Below, piece by piece: positions 21,336 through 31,468 of a stretch of DNA of 64,000 nt. A program made the position numbers and the translations under genes. The notes beneath the pieces were generated by a model, which had not been told where the DNA came from, did no database searches, and was given only the letters and a program-made list of their open reading frames with translations. Position 1 is the first letter of the stretch; every line of letters begins with the position of its first letter. This DNA comes from Adiantum capillus-veneris (Eukaryota > Streptophyta > Polypodiopsida > Polypodiales > Pteridaceae): NCBI GenBank assembly GCA_014529385.2, contig CM043960.1, positions 121,294,043-121,358,042 of the forward strand, written 5' to 3'.

Positions 21336-21562
21336 TGTTACCATATACATGTGGTAGTGATGTGTGTGAACACACTAGGACCGCCGGGGCATTTTTTCCC
21401 TCTTTAGGAGGTTTTTTCCCCCGTGCATTGTATATACGCCCATCACTCTAGGGCTATCTATCTTTCCATTGCACACTAAGTAACACACTCTCTATAGTGT
21501 GCCTTGAGCTTCCTTCGTCTTCTCCAAGCTGTGTGTGTTTCTCTGCAACCCTAATTCCAACA
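21336..21562 (+). repeat. Element B 3' LTR (227 bp)
   Basis: Same sequence as the 5' LTR, followed by the TAATT target duplication at 21563-21567. Confidence 0.95.
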
Positions 21563-21567
21563 TAATT

Positions 21568-22061
21568 CACATCCACCACCAATGGAAGAACTTGTGACTT
21601 ATGCTCCACTAGAGCTCCCACCAATGTATTATATAGCTAATCCATGTGTCAGACCTCCTATGGTAAGACCCATGATCAAGCCAAGAACGGGAAACTGTCA
21701 CAACTGTGGTGCATATGATCATTGGAAAAATGAATGCCCAGAGCTTGACAAGAAACTCAAGCCAATTGAAGCTTATTGGATACAATGTTGCAAAAAGGGA
21801 GGACACTTCCCAAAATATTGTCCTAAAAATCCTTTAAACAAGGGGAAAACAGTTAAACAAGGGGAAATCCTAGGGATAACGGGGCCGATCGCAAAAAATT
21901 TGGGAAAAAATTGAAACACGAAATGGACAACAAAGAGATTTGATCTGTTCCAATGAACAAAGTTGGAGAATATTATGAAGGGAACGAAGGAAACACAACC
22001 CTTTGAGTGAAATAGAATGACATTGAAACCATGGCAATACTGGATAGTGGAGCAGGCATAG
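21568..22061 (+). pseudogene. Element A gag zinc knuckles and start of protease
   Basis: Continuation of the element A gag after the copia insertion. It has a zinc knuckle CHNCGAYDHWKNEC (C-x2-C-x4-H-x4-C), then a second one with its first Cys displaced (WIQCCKKGGHFPKYC). After a basic linker and several stops the frame reaches TMAILDSGAGI at about 22030-22058, the catalytic D-S-G of a retroviral-type aspartic protease. Element C is inserted exactly here; the protease resumes after 30918. Confidence 0.8.
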
Positions 22062-22644
22062 TGTGCGCTCCTTGCCGCACTGTCGAAGCCAGGGACTTGC
22101 CAATACACCGTATGCGAGCCACAAACGGCTCCAAGCACACAACAAGCCTAAACTAGCAAGCTCAAGAAAACAAAGGGTGTGTCACTCACCGCTCTACGCT
22201 CGCCTTCGTGGTGGATTCCTCGCCGCGATGAAGAAGAAGCTGCAGTCGTGCCGCGCTCAACCGCTTCGCCGCCGTCGTGCCTTCGTAATGCTCGATCGCA
22301 CACACACTCTCCCTCTCCCTCTCTCTCTCACACACACACACAAGGAGGTGAAGAAGAAGAAGATGGAGATGGAGCAAGAGCACTCTTCAATTGCACAAAT
22401 GAGAGAATGAGTAAAAATTAGGTTTAGTTGGCTTTTATAGGAGCTCACCCCATTCACACTTGGGCGCCCATGCTTAACCAACTAATCCCTTGAATGTCCA
22501 AGTTAAAGTGCGCCTCTCATCGGCGATCACTCTACCTTTCCCTATTGGTCCGACAAGCCCGGTACCTGACTCTAAATCATACATAATACGCGTCCATCGT
22601 AGGTGATGTAGGTGATGGGTGTCCGTGTGCCATGAGGGTTAACA
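22062..22644 (-). repeat. Element C 3' LTR (583 bp)
   Basis: On the plus strand it reads TGTGCGCTCC...GGGTTAACA. A TATA box reads CTATAAAAGCC on the minus strand (22431-22441), upstream of the CT/CA-rich stretch. It also contains a (CT)n(CA)n tract at 22312-22341. Confidence 0.93.
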
Positions 22645-22656
22645 TGCCCCCCTTCC
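22645..22656 (-). promoter_or_regulatory. Element C polypurine tract
   Basis: Minus strand GGAAGGGGGGCA directly next to the 3' LTR. Confidence 0.85.
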
Positions 22657-24261
22657 TGATGTAGATTCCGTCCTCGGAAGCTATTGAGTTGAAGCTGGTT
22701 CGTCGAGGTGGAAGAGCATTTGAGATGAATGTCCTTAGCCTTCTTCAGTCACTGCAAAATCAAACAACATTGGCACAGTAATTGCATTCTCTTAAAAAGC
22801 ATATGCAGTTTTAGGTAGAAAAATTGATTGGTAAAAGAATTTCAAACAATTTGTTAGCAATGAACATTAAATTGCAATGTAATCAAATGCATAAACTGAT
22901 GTAAAGGCAAAAAATTAAACAAGTCTGGGGTCGCTAATTTGACGGTCGAAAAGCAGTAGAGATCAAGTATTAATACCATGGGTAAGCTTCTTAACTTTCT
23001 GTGGTCAATTAAGTTGTTTAATCGCGAGAGCCAAGTATTCATGTTCGAGGGCTGACTAGAGGCTATATCTAGAAAACCTTGTAGTTAAGCTACCATAAAA
23101 GGAATTTCTCATGAAATCATCGCCTGGCTGATTACTTTTTCTTTGACCCCCCAAGGTCTTTTCACATTGATTCAATTATGATGTGTGTGCTTATTTTGTA
23201 TGCCTTGGGTTTTTTGCTTTTCAAGGAAAAGCGCCCACACTGGGAACCTCTAGGGCTCTAGTACCATAGGCAATACATGTGAGTGAAGTACCAAATCAAG
23301 CTGAGATTTCTCTTCCAGCTTAAAATTTTACATTGTGGCACTTTGATTTTTTGTTTGTTCATTTTCATCATTTTAATTTTGTAACTTTGGGGGGTCATAT
23401 AACACTGTTACATTCCCCAGGCTCATCACATTAGTAAACTCCCTTTATAATACTTACGCTAAAGGTCAATAGGGTTAAGCCCACTAGAAAGCCCTAGTAC
23501 ATTTCATACAATGCTGCCTAAATCGGATTAAGAACCTAAGTAACCATTGCTTATTAGGAAGGCATTCCCCATGGTATTAAGAGAAGATTTCTAATACCTA
23601 GCTTGGTCAAACTAGCTTAGTCGGACTGCTTGATTTTTACACCTAAACAAGTGATTATGACAAAAGATTGCATTGAATTAAATGTTGGATACTAAGCCAA
23701 TGCGCTAAATAGTATGCTACCAATCACAATCAAAGCAGACAAACATGGATGCAAAAAAGATAAGGGCAATGCTAATGGATAAGAAACACCTGTTTGTGTT
23801 GATGGTCGCGCTTGATATGAAGGTTCCATGAAGGTCCAAATCCTATCAATAGCAACATGCTCCTGTACACACTAGGAAACAAAAACAATACCTCTAGGAG
23901 GCACATCAGTGGGAAAAGAGAGCTTCGCTAATCACTCAACTCTAAAACAGAAACACTCCTATCGTACTAATCTTACCTACCCTCCATCACTCAAGTGATG
24001 AGGATCAAAGGTGTTTTATGGCATAGGTTTCTGTTTCACTGTACCAGATGTGACATGTGTAGGTCTGAGTCAATGTTTTGACTTTTATTGTGCATACTCG
24101 TTTGCTAATTGCTCTTGCTCTTTTTTTTTTTGTTTTTTGTGAGTATAAAGCTTTATATGTACATTCCCTAAGATTGGTGATTGAGAGGTCAGGGAAAAAG
24201 GTTGAGAGGGAAACAAATGAATGATGACTGTCAGCAAACACTCCCCCCTTCCTTGGGTAGA
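22657..24261 (-). other. Element C non-coding 3' region
   Basis: Between the ORF stop and the polypurine tract. No reading frame over ~100 codons and no RT or integrase motif on either strand. This is where pol would be expected in an autonomous relative, so pol seems to have been lost and replaced, or deleted. Confidence 0.6.
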
Positions 24262-27200
24262 TCATACCGTTTGAAATGAGCTTGTCACCCTTTGAAACCA
24301 ATTGTTCCAGTTGGTAATAGGTGAGGATTTTTGCCAGTAGTTTGCTATTACCCTAGGTGCCTCGTCAAGTTGCAAGGGTGGCAAGGTACTCTCCCAGGAT
24401 TGAACTTGAAGTGGTTCATCAGGTGATTCTTGAACACTGGGAGGTGTGGATTCTTTTGTAGCTTCATGGAGGTCCACTACTATAGATGGAGGCGGTGTAG
24501 AAGCTTTTACCTCTATGGATGTATTACATGATGAGCTAGAATCTTCATGGGACTCTCCCCTTCCTGAGCTAGGTGGAACAAATCGTTCTTTCTTTGGTAC
24601 CCAAACTAGCTCGGGAGCAGGTGTGTAGCATTCTGTGATTTTTTTCTTTCCATGATCATTGATTCGTTTTGGAACTAAGGGATTGGGCTCACTTGGGTCA
24701 GGTGATAGGTAAGAGCACAATCTACGTTTTGGCACCCAGATTTGATCATTTCCTTGATAGTAGCCTTGGGCTTCCAATAGTCGTTTAGGGATCCATCGCA
24801 ACATTTTCTTACTTTTCTTGGAGCGAGTGGTACGTTTCTTACAAGGATTCTGTTTTTTAGCACTAGATATGGTCACTAAAGAAGCTTTAGGGACCCATTT
24901 GTATGTTTTCTTCGTTACCTTAGGATGAGTCTTGTCGGAAGCGATATGCATTGCTTGTAGCATATTTAAGGGTATACGCATTTCATCCCCCTCAGGTGTT
25001 ACCCAGGTCGTCCCCCTATTTCCCCAAGTGTCTATGGTTGATGCTAGGTGGACCCAATCCACATTGTCTGATTCCGTCATACCCGGTAACACATCCATGT
25101 AAGGAGAATCTTGGCCAATGTCTGTATCCTTCTTACAAGTGTAACAATATTGTAGTGGGGTCGAGTGAACTGTGGTGTCAGAGCGATGATCAATAATGGT
25201 TTTACTCCCTAAGGGGTGTACCTTACCAGTCACCAAATCCACTCTAAGGACAGAGTCTTGGAATTGCAAATAGACATGATTTTTAGACCAATCGTGAACC
25301 ATTTGTGCTTCCCTCATGAATGGTCGTCCTAAAATCATTTCATATGACATAAGGTGTTTAGAGAAATCCATTACAATGAACGTATGTCGCACCTTGTATC
25401 CTAGAACTTTGATCTTAAGATCCTTGAGCATCCCCATAGGTTTGGCTATGGTACCATTTGCCATCTTTACCACAATGTTAGTAACACTGAGGCGGGGTTT
25501 TCCCATGGATTCCCAACAATCTTTTGTAACGATGCTAACTCCCGCACCACCATCAAGAATTCCCTTTATAGTTAATCCCTTGGTAGTGATGGGTAGGGTC
25601 GCATTAGACTCGTCGCCTTCAAAATACTGCCCTAATTCGTTAATGGGTACCTCGATCACAGACTCGTGTCCATCTAAGTCAAGTGATTGCACATGATTTT
25701 CCTCATCAATCATAATCGAGTCAGGCCTATTTGGTTGCGCAAACTGCGGTAATCCCGTTCGTAGCTCTCCGTTAAGGAATGCTCGAAGTGCAAGGAATAA
25801 CTCAGGATCTCCATACAGCTTTGCTATGATCGTGGTTCGGACCTCAGAAGACATGAAGTCCACTAGTTTGGCAACATTCATTGGCGTTTTGCAGGGTGTA
25901 GGCCCTTGACTAGGAACTGGTGAGGATGGAATCTCATATTCCTCAATGGGATCAGGTATTCCTTCGTTAAACATCCTTTCCAATAAGAAGGGTGTATGCT
26001 CACTTTCTGATGTCCTGTCCTCACTCCCTTCTTGGATGATACTAGATATGGCTAACGGTCTATGGTTCATGTGGGGTGGATGAACTTGCGTGGGAAACAC
26101 TGTGTCATGAATTTTGACCTGCATGGGTTCTGGTTCTAGTTTCCTTTGAGTCTCCTCCACTAAACCTCTTAGATGTTTCACCTGCTTAATCTCATCTACT
26201 GGGTTTGGGTACGTCCCAATCTTCTGTTTACAATTCTTCCCTTTTTGCCCCTGCGGTTTATCTTGGGGGTCTTGGATTGGATTTGGAAACACTTGTGGTG
26301 TTTTCAGAGGCTCTTTATGGTTTTCTCTCATTCGGTTTTCATTTGGTTCCATGTTACGGTTTTCTTTGTCGGTCTTTCCCTTTGTGGTATTGGTTCTAGT
26401 CTCCATTGTCTCGACTGAATCTGAATCATCCTCGAGGTCATTCATATACACGGGGTCATCTCTTGTTCCTATGTTTGTTTTGGAACTTGGCTTTGAATTT
26501 TCCGTATTCTGCGACTTCTTCCTTCGTGTCTTCTTTTTCTTTGCTTGGATAATTGACGCGGTATCTCTCTCTTCGAGGATATGTCCTGGCCCTTGAAGCA
26601 TGGACCGTGTAATCGCATAAGCAGGTGCGACGGGTGGTATTGGTGACGTCACACTAGCAATTTCGACCAAATTCAGGGGTGTGATTTTAGGCGCATTTGG
26701 GTTATAGGGGCATTGGGCAATCAAGTGATCTATGCCACAACGATTACATGTGAGTATTGGCATTGCAGACGTGCTCCCTTGATTCATTTGCATCTGTGCA
26801 GCATTCTTTTGCAGCCTAATAGGGCACTCCGCTACTCGATGTGGTCCACCACACTCGTAGCATTGAAGAGGTGGCCTCCTAGCCTGGGTGTTGATATTTT
26901 GACCTCTGGATGCGAGAGCAGCAGCTTGATAAACCGGCTTGACTTGTCCCCAACAATCTTCCATGTAGTATATAGGACATTCTTCCAATGTATCAAGTCC
27001 GTAGGCAATACTAGTGTCTATTTCCTCCTCACAACCATCTGCATAAGCGTTTGATGGCTCGCAACCCACTTGGTTCATAGGGGCGACTCTTGGATGCGGG
27101 GGCTGCGGTCCTAGCACAGGAGGTGGTAACGGTGTAGCTTGTACAACATTTTGAGATCTAGGGACCATGTGTTGCGGTAGTTGCTCAACAGGTGGAGCAG

Positions 27201-29442
27201 GCATCAATACAGGAGCTCGAGGCGCATCCGTGTAGGCTACAGGTGGTCTATTTGCCATCATACGTTTGATCATTAAACAATCCTTAGCTTGGTGACCATA
27301 CCTACCACATGCGTTGCAAGTTCCATTAAATTTTACTCTAAACGTAGGGCACTCACTAGTGCTATGTGGACCTAAGCAAATGGAACACCATTGTTGCTCC
27401 CTTCTTGGATACATGTGACTATTTTGAGGGGGTCGATTATCCTTAAGAGACTCTTGGATTGCCTTGGTGAGGTCTGTCAAGAATGTCTCAAATACCTTTG
27501 GCTCATTGGCAATGGGCTTTGCAGTCATGGGTTCATACTCAATGGCTTGTGAGCTAGTGGATCTCGTGTCAGTAGACACCCTCATGCCTGCTATCATCAA
27601 GTTGTCCTCTAATTGGATTGCATTGGCAGTGACATCTTCCCAGGTTGTGATACCTCTAATCACTAGTCCATTATAGATTCCTTCATTCCTCAACCCTCGA
27701 ATGAATCGATCAAGCAGTTGGTTATTGTTGAAGCGCTCATTTACAGGGCAACGAGAGTTTAAGTGCTTTAGACGACTAATGAAGTCCCTTACTGACTCTC
27801 CTTCCTTACGTTCGGCCTTCTGTAGCTGAGATGCTACACCCCAAAGCACACCTTCTCGTATGTACTCCTTTAGAAACAACCTTCGAAGGGTAGGGTAGAT
27901 TGTTTTCTCGTCCACCCTTAGGGTCCTATACCAATCTCCAGCCTTCCCACTTAATGTCAAGCTTAAGGCATTGCACTTATGTAGTTCGTTGCGTTCCCCT
28001 AAGGAATCACATACTTGTTCAAACACTTCAATGTGTTTCCTTGCATCTTCGTCCCCATTGAATTTTTGCGTGAGTTTGGCAATTTGTACTGCCTTACTTC
28101 TAGGCTCTCTATCAGAAGCATGACGCATATTTTCCGCGATAGATCGACCTATGGTTTGAGCAAACGCTGCCAAGTCACCTATGTGAGGAGGCAGGGCCGG
28201 TGGAGGTACTCTTGGAATCATATGTGGGAGAGGAACGGGTATCGGTCTTGGCATATGTGTAGATGATGCAGGATATGGAACATAACCGGGCATAGGTCCA
28301 CTCGGATAAGAGCTAGGGAGCGGCACTCGAGGAGCATAAGCAAGTGGTACAATTGGAGGTGTGGGGGCCATGTGTGCATAAGGGGCTAGAGGCACATATG
28401 GTCGAGGCCCCATATTAGGTACTATGACACTAGGTAGTGGCACTGCGCTAATCGTAGATGTCATTGGTACATTCTCTGTCAGGCTTATCCCTGGAGTGAG
28501 CACTGTGTTTTCCTTAATAGAGGGTTGAGCCAAGTTAGGGAAGCTAAAGTTGTCGCTCGGAGGCTCAGATTGCATAGAGACCCCAGGTGAAATGACGTAA
28601 GATGGGTCCATGGGGCTCATTAGAGGAGTCTCCATTTGAGATAGAGTAGGCTGTTGAGCCTTGCTCGTATCCAGAAATCTCATGGGGCCAGTTGAGAGTA
28701 TATTTACCCCTCGGTTTTGCCTTTCTGATTGAATAATGCCATGGATAACATTACAGATCATTTTCTGTTGATCTTCGATGCTCGTGGCACTAGAGGTGGA
28801 TTGTACAATCTCTATCCATCCTACATGGTAGGCGTGGCCAGAGTGTAGATCCGTCAACACCTCAGTGTGGAGGTCGTATGTCCAATGATCATTAATGAAC
28901 AATCCTTCTAGAGTCGACGTGTTAACGGTTTCTTGTGAGGTAGAAGCAATGTTGCTCCCCGTGGTTTTACTTGCCACCAACGGTACTCTAGAGGGAACTT
29001 CTGAAGGAGGCAGCTCAACAGGGCCTTCTTGGTAAGAAGTTGGTAGGATATCCACATGGACACTCTTTGGGGGTGTGGGGTCCACGTGCGAAGTGAAAGG
29101 AGATTCCACTTCCCCACCCCCTTCGCGTGCTTCATCTGCATCAGGTTCCGAGCGAGTAGCTCTACCTAATGTTTCCATGAAACGGCTAAACATACTAGTA
29201 CTAGGCTGTGGAGCTTCGGGAGGTGCATGGCCTTCTCTCTCAATGTTTTGGTTAGGGTATGCTTCCATGATTTCTGAGTCGGAGGAGGAATCACTAGCGG
29301 CTATTTTAGGGTCTTGGGTGGTGCTACCTTGTGTCCCCGCTGAGGGTCTAGAGCTTATCGTGGATGGGTAATGGGTATCCGTATGAACAGAGGCACCCTC
29401 AATATGCTCGTGTTCTAGCACCCGCCCAGAGCGTAAGTGCAT
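24262..29442 (-). CDS. Element C gag-protease polyprotein
   Basis: 1726 uninterrupted codons. Residues ~1-440 are a Pro/Ser-rich tail with runs such as PYVPLAPYAHMAPTPP. At ~447-615 is the Retrotrans_gag core (KFNGDEDARKHIEVFEQ, SGKAGDWYRTL, KEGESVRDFISRLKHLNSRCP). Four zinc-knuckle-like motifs follow: CSICLGPHSTSEC ~685, CNACGRYGHQAKDC ~710, CYECGGPHRVAEC ~857 and CNRCGIDHLIAQC ~900; two of the four lack the usual spacing. A charged linker precedes an aspartic protease-like domain (~1290-1380) with ILDGGAGVSIV and MILGRPFM; the catalytic motif is D-G-G where D-S-G or D-T-G is normal, so activity is uncertain. The C-terminus has four WVPK or IPK motifs (~1517-1615). It would make particles for its own RNA. 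The closest relative in the window is the element A gag/protease, which keeps D-S-G. Confidence 0.9.
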   Translation of the reverse strand: MHLRSGRVLEHEHIEGASVHTDTHYPSTISSRPSAGTQGSTTQDPKIAASDSSSDSEIMEAYPNQNIEREGHAPPEAPQPSTSMFSRFMETLGRATRSEPDADEAREGGGEVESPFTSHVDPTPPKSVHVDILPTSYQEGPVELPPSEVPSRVPLVASKTTGSNIASTSQETVNTSTLEGLFINDHWTYDLHTEVLTDLHSGHAYHVGWIEIVQSTSSATSIEDQQKMICNVIHGIIQSERQNRGVNILSTGPMRFLDTSKAQQPTLSQMETPLMSPMDPSYVISPGVSMQSEPPSDNFSFPNLAQPSIKENTVLTPGISLTENVPMTSTISAVPLPSVIVPNMGPRPYVPLAPYAHMAPTPPIVPLAYAPRVPLPSSYPSGPMPGYVPYPASSTHMPRPIPVPLPHMIPRVPPPALPPHIGDLAAFAQTIGRSIAENMRHASDREPRSKAVQIAKLTQKFNGDEDARKHIEVFEQVCDSLGERNELHKCNALSLTLSGKAGDWYRTLRVDEKTIYPTLRRLFLKEYIREGVLWGVASQLQKAERKEGESVRDFISRLKHLNSRCPVNERFNNNQLLDRFIRGLRNEGIYNGLVIRGITTWEDVTANAIQLEDNLMIAGMRVSTDTRSTSSQAIEYEPMTAKPIANEPKVFETFLTDLTKAIQESLKDNRPPQNSHMYPRREQQWCSICLGPHSTSECPTFRVKFNGTCNACGRYGHQAKDCLMIKRMMANRPPVAYTDAPRAPVLMPAPPVEQLPQHMVPRSQNVVQATPLPPPVLGPQPPHPRVAPMNQVGCEPSNAYADGCEEEIDTSIAYGLDTLEECPIYYMEDCWGQVKPVYQAAALASRGQNINTQARRPPLQCYECGGPHRVAECPIRLQKNAAQMQMNQGSTSAMPILTCNRCGIDHLIAQCPYNPNAPKITPLNLVEIASVTSPIPPVAPAYAITRSMLQGPGHILEERDTASIIQAKKKKTRRKKSQNTENSKPSSKTNIGTRDDPVYMNDLEDDSDSVETMETRTNTTKGKTDKENRNMEPNENRMRENHKEPLKTPQVFPNPIQDPQDKPQGQKGKNCKQKIGTYPNPVDEIKQVKHLRGLVEETQRKLEPEPMQVKIHDTVFPTQVHPPHMNHRPLAISSIIQEGSEDRTSESEHTPFLLERMFNEGIPDPIEEYEIPSSPVPSQGPTPCKTPMNVAKLVDFMSSEVRTTIIAKLYGDPELFLALRAFLNGELRTGLPQFAQPNRPDSIMIDEENHVQSLDLDGHESVIEVPINELGQYFEGDESNATLPITTKGLTIKGILDGGAGVSIVTKDCWESMGKPRLSVTNIVVKMANGTIAKPMGMLKDLKIKVLGYKVRHTFIVMDFSKHLMSYEMILGRPFMREAQMVHDWSKNHVYLQFQDSVLRVDLVTGKVHPLGSKTIIDHRSDTTVHSTPLQYCYTCKKDTDIGQDSPYMDVLPGMTESDNVDWVHLASTIDTWGNRGTTWVTPEGDEMRIPLNMLQAMHIASDKTHPKVTKKTYKWVPKASLVTISSAKKQNPCKKRTTRSKKSKKMLRWIPKRLLEAQGYYQGNDQIWVPKRRLCSYLSPDPSEPNPLVPKRINDHGKKKITECYTPAPELVWVPKKERFVPPSSGRGESHEDSSSSCNTSIEVKASTPPPSIVVDLHEATKESTPPSVQESPDEPLQVQSWESTLPPLQLDEAPRVIANYWQKSSPITNWNNWFQRVTSSFQTV

Positions 29443-30302
29443 GTGCTTTTGATACCCTAAGGTGTCAAAAAGCTGCTCTAGGAGGCCTTGTGACTAGTTT
29501 TTAGCGTGTCTTTTGTTTGTTTTTTTGCTAGATTTTTTTGAGCGTGTCGTGGAATGGGCCGTGTGATAGCTCAAAACGAGCGTATCGGTCAGAGGGTCGT
29601 GCCGTGCTTTACAGCCCTCCGTTTGGTCACTCTATGCCCTCGGAATCCCTAAAACTGTCAATTTCCAGTAGGGAACTAGGCCCAAACTAGAAAGTCTAAG
29701 GGTGCAAGTGGGAAGAGAAAGGAGGAGAGTGGAGGACTTGTCCCACATGCTCTCATTCTCTCTTGAGGGAGTAGGGTATATATATAAGAGTGAGTCTAGT
29801 ATATATCATAGGACTGAGGCTTGGGCCTGGGCTTGGGCTTGGGCTTGGGCTTGGGAAAATGATCCCGATCCCGATCTATCTTTTATACAAACCAACCCGT
29901 ACGTTTTAAGAGTCGTGTTTTTTATTTTTGAATTTTTTTTTTCTTTGGCGCAGAAAAACGCAGCAATTAAAAAAAATGCAGAAAAACGCAAAAAAGCAGA
30001 AATTGCAGAAAACTGACAGAAAAACGCAGAAATTGCAGAAAATGCAGAAAAACCGCAAAAAAATGCAGAAAATGCACAGAAATTGCTGAAAATGGAGAAA
30101 AACGCAGAAAAAACGCAGAAATTGCAGAACTTGACAGAAATTGAAAACGCCGAACTTGAACTTGCAGGAATTGAAAAACGCAGACAATAGCAGAAATTGA
30201 AATTTGACAGCAATTGCAGAAAACGCAAAAAACAGAAATCTCCACACACTCCTTCCCTGCCCTTTCCTATGATACAAATTGTGCTAACCGAGCTTAGTGT
30301 AA
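29443..30302 (-). other. Element C leader with low-complexity repeats
   Basis: About 860 bp between primer site and ATG. At 29945-30235 the minus strand is dominated by TTTCTGC and TTTTTGCG units. At 29820-29857 lies a short GGGCTT hexamer array. Phe/Cys-rich frames through it are artefacts. Confidence 0.8.
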
Positions 30303-30326
30303 GGCATATCCCCGGCAGCGGCGCCA
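30303..30326 (-). promoter_or_regulatory. Element C primer-binding site, tRNA-Asp type
   Basis: The minus strand reads TGGCGCCGCTGCCGGGGA starting at 30326, four bases inside the LTR edge. Same primer class as element A; two bases differ from the tRNA-Asp complement. Confidence 0.85.
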
Positions 30327-30330
30327 AAAA

Positions 30331-30913
30331 TGTGCGCTCCTTGCCGCACTGTCGAAGCAAGGGACTTGCCAATACACCGTATGCGAGCCACAAACGGCTC
30401 CAAGCACACAACAAGCCTAAACTAGCAAGCTCAAGAAAACAAAGGGTGTGTCACTCACCGCTCTACGCTCGCCTTCGTGGTGGATTCCTCGCCGCGATGA
30501 AGAAGAAGCTGCAGTCGTGCCGCGCTCAACCGCTTCGCCGCCGTCGTGCCTTCGTAATGCTCGATCGCACACACACTCTCCCTCTCCCTCTCTCTCTCAC
30601 ACACACACACAAGGAGGTGAAGAAGAAGAAGATGGAGATGGAGCAAGAGCACTCTTCAATTGCACAAATGAGAGAATGAGTAAAAATTAGGTTTAGTTGG
30701 CTTTTATAGGAGCTCACCCCATTCACACTTGGGCGCCCATGCTTAACCAACTAATCCCTTGAATGTCCAAGTTAAAGTGCGCCTCTCATCGGCGATCACT
30801 CTACCTTTCCCTATTGGTCCGACAAGCCCGGTACCTGACTCTAAATCATACATAATACGCGTCCATCGTAGGTGATGTAGGTGATGGGTGTCCGTGTGCC
30901 ATGAGGGTTAACA
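30331..30913 (-). repeat. Element C 5' LTR (583 bp)
   Basis: Pairs with 22062-22644; one substitution found by reading (AAGCAAGGG here, AAGCCAGGG there). TATA box on the minus strand at 30700-30710. CATAG target duplication follows at 30914. Confidence 0.93.
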
Positions 30914-30918
30914 CATAG

Positions 30919-31468
30919 CCATAGCCACGAAAGCAATATGGGAATCCTGGGGACAACAAACCATTAGACAAACTTGAATGAAATTGCAATTGGCTGACGG
31001 ACACATTGAAAGACCATTAGGGCTGCTTGAAAAAGTGATAGTCAATTCCTATGGGATTGAATATCAACACACTTTTGCCATAGTAGACTTTGGGAAGAAA
31101 CTCAATTACAAAATCATATTGGGAAGACCTTTCATGTGACAGGTATAGCTTATCCAAGATTGGGGAAACGACTATCTGTACTTGAAGCAAGTGGGATCTA
31201 TAACAAGGGTTAATTTAAAAGATCACACTTATAGAGATGTCTTGAAAACACCCATAGAAGAGTTTGATTCAGTTTCTTTGGCCGAAACAAAGCTTCCCTC
31301 TTGGTTAAACAAAGACACTCCTATTTAGATATCGGAGCTTCAGAAAATGGGAGCTTAAAATGAGAATAATGTATCTTAGAAAGGGATTGCACAGACGAAG
31401 CATATGTACCTGAACCCTTTCCAGAGCATTTGTTTGAGCCATTTGAGTAGACTCAAATTTTAGCAACA
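30919..31468 (+). pseudogene. Element A protease, second part
   Basis: Continues the element A protease after element C. The frame gives ATKAIWESWG, LQLADGHIERPLGLLEKV, NSYGIEYQHTFAIVDFGKK, ILGRPFM and QDWGNDYLYLKQVGSITRV, matching the element C protease region (TKDCWESMG, ILGRPFM, HDWSKNHVYLQFQ). An in-frame TGA at 31137-31139 falls where element C has Arg. Another TGA precedes MKLQLAD. Confidence 0.75.

Larger units (their letters stand above)
16384..21562 (+). mobile_element. Element B: intact Ty1/copia retrotransposon
   Basis: A complete 5179-bp element with two 227-bp LTRs identical by eye, an initiator-Met primer-binding site, one uninterrupted polyprotein and a polypurine tract. The target duplication TAATT is perfect (16379-16383 and 21563-21567). 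It lies in the gag of element A, same orientation. Identical LTRs and the open frame mean a very recent insertion; it is probably able to transpose. Confidence 0.95.
22062..30913 (-). mobile_element. Element C: non-autonomous Ty3/gypsy with gag-protease only
   Basis: An 8852-bp element inserted in the protease of element A in the opposite orientation. Target duplication CATAG (22057-22061 and 30914-30918). Both 583-bp LTRs are present and one base difference was noticed (position 30 of the LTR). On the minus strand it carries a tRNA-Asp primer site, a low-complexity leader, one 1726-codon gag-protease ORF, ~1.6 kb of non-coding DNA and a polypurine tract. No RT, RNase H or integrase is encoded, so copying would need another element's enzymes. 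Confidence 0.92.

Noticed and set aside
29806-30414. A 202-codon Phe/Ser/Cys-rich minus-strand ORF
   Set aside because: It comes from TTTCTGC low-complexity sequence in the element C leader and LTR.
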